Assembly (NCBI GenBank): GCA_005786775.1
Contig: SYDD01000204.1
Coordinates: 1 to 9,263 of the forward strand
From: Opitutaceae bacterium
GTDB lineage: Bacteria > Verrucomicrobiota > Verrucomicrobiia > Opitutales > Opitutaceae
Length of the DNA stretch: 9,263 bases
Direction of reading: 5' to 3'
In this document: in pieces, positions 5,746 through 9,263 of the stretch
Layout of the letters: each line of letters opens with the position of its first letter
How positions within the stretch are numbered: position 1 is the stretch's first letter
Translations under genes and position numbers: made by a program
Notes under the pieces: generated by a model
Databases searched by the model: none
What the model was told of the DNA's origin: nothing
What the model saw: the letters and a program-made list of their open reading frames with translations, nothing else

Positions 5746-7062
5746 ATGCGCCGGCTCCTCCCCGTCCTCCTGCTGCTCGCCGCCCCCCTGACCGCCCCCG
5801 CCGCGCCCGGCGCGCCCGCGGGCTGGACCACCGGCGCCCCGCGCCCCGAAATCGCGCCCACCTTCACCTACGACCCCGCCGGCGGCCCCGCCCGCACCGG
5901 CGCCTTCGTCATCGCCGCCGACGCCCGCCCCGGGCTCCTCGGCCGCTGGACCACCACCCTGCCCGTCCAGGGCGGCCGCCACTACCGGTTCCACGCCCTG
6001 CGCCGCGGCGGACCCGGCGACGGCCGCAAGACCGCCGTCGTCCGCCTCCACTGGCGCGACGACCGCAACCGCGGGGTCCTCCGTGACGCCCCCTCCGGCG
6101 CCTCCTACCGCGGCGCCGAGCGGCCGCGCGCGGAGCAGGAACTTCCCGCCGACGGCGCGCCGGGCCCGGATGGCTGGGTGCCCGTCACCGGGACCTACCT
6201 CGCGCCCGCGGCCGCCACGAGCGTCATCGTCGAACTCGAGTTCCGCTGGGCGCCCAACGCTCGGGTCGAATGGGCCGAGGTCGCGCTGACCGAGACCGCC
6301 CCGCCCCCGGCGCGGACGGCCCGGCTGGCCGCGGTGCACTTCGTCCCGCGCGACGCCCGGACCCCCGAGGCCCGGCGGGAGGCCTTCGTGCCGCTGGTGG
6401 CGGAGGCCGCGCGCCAGCGCGCCGATTTCGTCGTCCTGCCCGAGGTCGTCACCTTCGGCTCCGGCTCCACCTACGTCGACGTGGCCGAGCCGATCCCGGG
6501 GCCCTCGACGCGGTTCTTCGGCGAACTCGCCCGCCGGCATAACCTTTACCTGGTCCCCGGCCTGGTGGAACGCGACGGCCATCTCATCTACAACGTCGCG
6601 GTGCTGATCGGCCCGGACGGCGAGGTCGCGGGCAAGTACCGCAAGATCTGCCTGCCCCGCGGCGAGGTCGACGGCGGCTTCACGCCCGGCGAGGAATACC
6701 CCGTGTTCGCGACGCGGTTCGGCCGCGTGGGCCTGATGGTGTGCTACGATGGCTTCTTCCCGGAGATCGCGCGCGAGCTGGCCAACCGCGGCGCGGAGGT
6801 CATCGGCTTCCCCGTGATGGGCTGCAACCCGCTGCTGGCCGCCGCCCGCGCCGCGGAGAACCACGTCTTTGTCGTCAGCAGCACGCACACCGACGCCGCG
6901 CAGGATTGGATGGTCTCGGCGGTCTTCGGCCGCGACGGCCGCCGCCTGGCCGAGGCCCGCGACTGGGGCACGGTCGTCGTGGCCGAGGTCGACCTCGGCG
7001 CCCCGCTCCACTGGAACAGCCTCGGCGACTTCCGCGCCGAGCTGAACCGCCAACGCCCCTGA
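5746..7062 (+). CDS. Exported carbon-nitrogen hydrolase (nitrilase superfamily) with N-terminal beta-rich domain
   Basis: A 438-residue enzyme with two parts. Residues 1-20 (RRLLPVLLLLAAPLTAPAA) are a Sec signal peptide. Residues about 25-187 form an accessory domain rich in beta strands (GRWTTTLPVQGGRHYRF, VVRLHWRDD, VIVELEFRWAP, RVEWAEVALTE) that reads like a carbohydrate-binding jellyroll. Residues about 190-430 are a nitrilase-fold hydrolase, which breaks non-peptide C-N bonds in amides, carbamoyl compounds or nitriles. The Glu-Lys-Cys triad is complete: E233 in VVLPEVV, K300 in KYRKICLP and C333 in GLMVCYDGFFPE. E307, in GEVDGGFTPGEE, may be the second active-site Glu of amidase-like members. 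ARAAENHVFVVSS (367-379) is the usual post-catalytic helix and strand. The ATG is set by the signal peptide; there is no Shine-Dalgarno sequence. The second receptor starts 17 nt downstream, so the two are probably one transcript. It is not apolipoprotein N-acyltransferase, because it lacks membrane helices. Substrate unknown; from memory the architecture recurs, uncharacterised, in Planctomycetes and Verrucomicrobia. Confidence 0.92.
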   Translation: MRRLLPVLLLLAAPLTAPAAPGAPAGWTTGAPRPEIAPTFTYDPAGGPARTGAFVIAADARPGLLGRWTTTLPVQGGRHYRFHALRRGGPGDGRKTAVVRLHWRDDRNRGVLRDAPSGASYRGAERPRAEQELPADGAPGPDGWVPVTGTYLAPAAATSVIVELEFRWAPNARVEWAEVALTETAPPPARTARLAAVHFVPRDARTPEARREAFVPLVAEAARQRADFVVLPEVVTFGSGSTYVDVAEPIPGPSTRFFGELARRHNLYLVPGLVERDGHLIYNVAVLIGPDGEVAGKYRKICLPRGEVDGGFTPGEEYPVFATRFGRVGLMVCYDGFFPEIARELANRGAEVIGFPVMGCNPLLAAARAAENHVFVVSSTHTDAAQDWMVSAVFGRDGRRLAEARDWGTVVVAEVDLGAPLHWNSLGDFRAELNRQRP

Positions 7063-7079
7063 GCCTTTCCCTTCCGACC

Positions 7080-9263
7080 ATGAACCACCCCCGCCTGCGC
7101 CTGCTCCTGCTGCTGCTGCCCCTCGCGTCCCTGCTGCCCGCCGCCGCGCCCGCCCCGGGCGGCATCTCCGGCCGCGTGCAGAACGTCGTCACCGGGCAGT
7201 ACCTCAACAACGTCCGCATCACCGTCGCCGGCACCGAGCGCGCCGCCTTCACCGACCAGACCGGCAGCTACCGCCTCGCCGCCCTGCCGCCGGGACCCGT
7301 CACGCTCGAGGCCTTCTACACCGGCCTCGACGCGCAGCGGGTGACCGTGACCGTGCGCGCCGGCGAGGTCGTCGAGCAGGACTTCGCCCTCACCAGCGCG
7401 GCCCGCTACGGCGGCGCCGGCGTGGTCCGCCTCGACGCCTTCACCGTGGCGACCGAGCGCGAGACGGACGGCGCCGCCATCGCGATCAACGAGCAGCGCT
7501 TCGCCCCGAACATCAAGACGGTGGTCGCGGCCGACTCGCTCGGGGACGTGATGGACGGCAACGTGGGCGAGTTCCTGAAATACCTCCCCGGCATCACCGC
7601 AGAGTACGACACCGAGTCCGGCGGCTCGGTCGCCTCCGTCGCCGTGCGCGGGTTCCCCACCTCGATGGCCGTGCTCTCGACGGACGGCCTCGAGATGGCC
7701 AACACCGGCAACCCCCAGGGCGCCTCGCGCGTGTTCCAGTTCAAGGAGGTCTCGATCAACAACATCTCCCGCCTCGAGGTGACCAAGGTCCCCACCCCGT
7801 CGACGCCCGCCGACTCGATGTCCGGCTCGATCGATATGGTGAGCAAGAGCGCCTTCGAGCGGAAGAGCGCGCAGCTGCGCTGGAGCGTGAGCCTCGCCGG
7901 CATCCACAACCGCCTCGGCCTGGAGAAGGAGCCGCACGTCTCGGACGAGCGCATCTACAAGGTGCGCCCGAGCGCCAGCTTCGACTACACCCTGCCCGTC
8001 AACCGCAACTTCGGGCTCGTCGTCACCGGCCAGGTGCAGGACCGCTTCGTTGAGCAGCAGCGCTCGACCAAGGGCTACGCCACCAGCGGCACCGGGACCG
8101 GTGGCACCTTGGAGCGCCCGTACCTGCAGTCGTACCAGGTCATCAGCGTCCCGCGCCTCACCGCCCGCCAGTCCGCCGCGCTCAAGGCCGACTGGCGCCC
8201 ACACCCGAACGGCGTGCTCTCGCTCAGCCTCGAGCGCAGCCGCTTCATCGCCGATCGTTCGAACGCGTCGGTCAACTTCACCACCGGCACCAACGGCGCG
8301 CCATCCGTCGCCGGCGGCGTCCCGCTGACCTTCGGGCCCGACTTCACCAACGGGGCCACCGGCCGCGGCGGCGTCGCCCTGATGGGCCTCGGCGCCTCCG
8401 TCGTGCAGCGCCTCGACACCAAGGCCGCCACCCTGCGCTACCGGTACGACGACGGCACGTGGCGCGTCGTCGCGGGCACGAGCCAGTCCAACGCCGGTGG
8501 CGGCTACTTCGACACGTCGGAGGGCCGCTTCCGCACCCTCGGGATCGCGCTCACCAACCCCGTGCGCGTGAACCTCTCCGGCATCAACACCCTCCGGCCG
8601 TACGGCTTCCAGGTGCTCGACAACGCCAACCGCGAGGTCGACTGGCGCGACCTCAGCCAGTACCGGCTCAACACCGCGCAATCCACGCCGCGGCCGATCC
8701 AGGACAGCCTGTCCAACGCGAAGGTCGACGTCCGGCGCGCGCTGCCGGCGCTGTCGTTCCCCGCCGCCGTGCAGGTGGGTGGCCTCTCGCGCGTGAAGGT
8801 GCGCGACGTCCGCCGCCAGAGCATCAACTGGACCTACCTCGGCCCCGACGGGAACGCGAACACCCCCGACTCGCCCGCCCCGTTCGGGATGCGCAACTAC
8901 GTGAACCAGCCCGAGTTCTTCGGCCTGTCCTCCCTACCCTTCGTCTCCCTGTACCGCGCTTGGGACGGCGCCGCGGCCAATCCGAACCTCTGGACGAAGA
9001 CGCCCGCGCAGGTGGTGGCGGAGGAGCAGTTCCGCATCAACAACTCGGAGCGCCTCGAGGAGGGCGTGCAGGCCGGCTACGTGCAGGCCGAGTTCGGCCT
9101 TTTCCACAACCGGCTGCGGGTCGTGACCGGCGTGCGGCGCGAGCGGACGCGCGCCCAGGGCGAGGGCCCCCTCTTCACGCCGGACGCGGTCTGGCAGCGC
9201 ACCGCGACCGGCGCGTACGCGCGCGCCGCGAACGGCGCCCTGATCCGCCGCCCGGAGGCCGGC
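7080..9263 (+). CDS. TonB-dependent receptor with carboxypeptidase-regulatory-like N-terminal domain (3' partial)
   Basis: The frame stays open from the ATG at 7080 to the last base, giving 728 residues with no stop; the barrel's end lies beyond the window. A Leu-rich signal peptide (1-23) is followed by a carboxypeptidase D regulatory-like beta-sandwich: GGISGRVQNVVTGQYLNNVRI (27-47), FTDQTGSYRLAALPPG (57-72), and VEQDFAL ending near 105. VVRLDAFTV (115-123) holds the TonB-box position. The plug contains VGEFLKYLPGI (162-172), VAVRGF (187-192), and SRLEVTKVPTPSTPADSMSGSIDMV (about 230-254). The K-x-PTP...AD...GS wording is like the TonB receptors of Xanthomonas and Caulobacter described as TIGR01782, which are often linked to plant or algal carbohydrate uptake. 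Barrel strands follow from about 262. The gene starts 17 nt after the hydrolase, implying translation from the same message. It differs in class from the upstream receptor, so they are not simple duplicates. The ligand cannot be inferred from sequence. Confidence 0.92.
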   Translation, partial: MNHPRLRLLLLLLPLASLLPAAAPAPGGISGRVQNVVTGQYLNNVRITVAGTERAAFTDQTGSYRLAALPPGPVTLEAFYTGLDAQRVTVTVRAGEVVEQDFALTSAARYGGAGVVRLDAFTVATERETDGAAIAINEQRFAPNIKTVVAADSLGDVMDGNVGEFLKYLPGITAEYDTESGGSVASVAVRGFPTSMAVLSTDGLEMANTGNPQGASRVFQFKEVSINNISRLEVTKVPTPSTPADSMSGSIDMVSKSAFERKSAQLRWSVSLAGIHNRLGLEKEPHVSDERIYKVRPSASFDYTLPVNRNFGLVVTGQVQDRFVEQQRSTKGYATSGTGTGGTLERPYLQSYQVISVPRLTARQSAALKADWRPHPNGVLSLSLERSRFIADRSNASVNFTTGTNGAPSVAGGVPLTFGPDFTNGATGRGGVALMGLGASVVQRLDTKAATLRYRYDDGTWRVVAGTSQSNAGGGYFDTSEGRFRTLGIALTNPVRVNLSGINTLRPYGFQVLDNANREVDWRDLSQYRLNTAQSTPRPIQDSLSNAKVDVRRALPALSFPAAVQVGGLSRVKVRDVRRQSINWTYLGPDGNANTPDSPAPFGMRNYVNQPEFFGLSSLPFVSLYRAWDGAAANPNLWTKTPAQVVAEEQFRINNSERLEEGVQAGYVQAEFGLFHNRLRVVTGVRRERTRAQGEGPLFTPDAVWQRTATGAYARAANGALIRRPEAG

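Noticed and set aside
5605..7053. 482-codon open frame on the minus strand
   Set aside because: Antisense to the hydrolase with its intact catalytic triad; the translation is Gly/Ala/Arg-rich and has no recognisable domain.
6744..8681. 645-codon open frame on the minus strand
   Set aside because: It overlaps the hydrolase and second receptor, both with clear domains on the + strand. Its translation is a low-complexity Gly/Ala/Val/Glu/Arg mix with no motif, as expected for the antisense frame of very GC-rich genes.

Overview
The window is very GC-rich (about 70% or more by eye), and almost every third codon position is G or C. All five genes with a visible start, and the partial gene at the left edge, lie on the + strand. 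The protein set consists of TonB-dependent receptors with the plug-start motif 'NPFEV', a Tat-exported TIM-barrel 'sugar phosphate isomerase', a secreted LamG-like lectin and an exported nitrilase-fold hydrolase. This points to a Gram-negative member of the PVC group, most likely Verrucomicrobiota of the Opitutaceae type. That assignment is inferred from protein style and codon use; there is no rRNA or other marker gene here.

Layout. 1-207: the last 68 codons of an unrecognised gene. 240-1511: exported LamG/concanavalin-like protein. 1584-2477: exported sugar phosphate isomerase/epimerase-like TIM barrel with a twin-arginine signal. 2598-5660: a complete outer-membrane TonB-dependent receptor of 1020 residues without an N-terminal carboxypeptidase-like domain. 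5746-7062: exported carbon-nitrogen hydrolase with an accessory beta-rich N-terminal domain. 7080-9263: a second TonB-dependent receptor, with a carboxypeptidase-regulatory-like N-terminal domain, cut off by the window edge. Gaps are short (32, 72, 120, 85 and 17 nt). No RNA genes, insertion sequences, CRISPR arrays, SusD-like lipoprotein, transcription factor or TonB/ExbBD genes are visible.

How the genes may work together. Every protein with a visible N-terminus carries an export signal, so the locus encodes cell-envelope functions: two receptors for energised uptake across the outer membrane, a sugar-binding-like surface or periplasmic protein, and two enzymes placed outside the cytoplasm. 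The simplest reading is a small nutrient-acquisition locus for a carbohydrate-like or amide-containing compound, with the hydrolase and second receptor co-transcribed. The substrate cannot be read from sequence. The exported nitrilase next to a TonB receptor, and the exported isomerase next to the LamG protein, are the parts most worth a second look.

Regulation. The starts have little or no Shine-Dalgarno sequence and are preceded by pyrimidine-rich or C-rich leaders. Two genes (LamG and isomerase) share a weak promoter-like arrangement: a TTGCGC or TGGACG box, 18 nt, then TAACC(G/T) close to the ATG.
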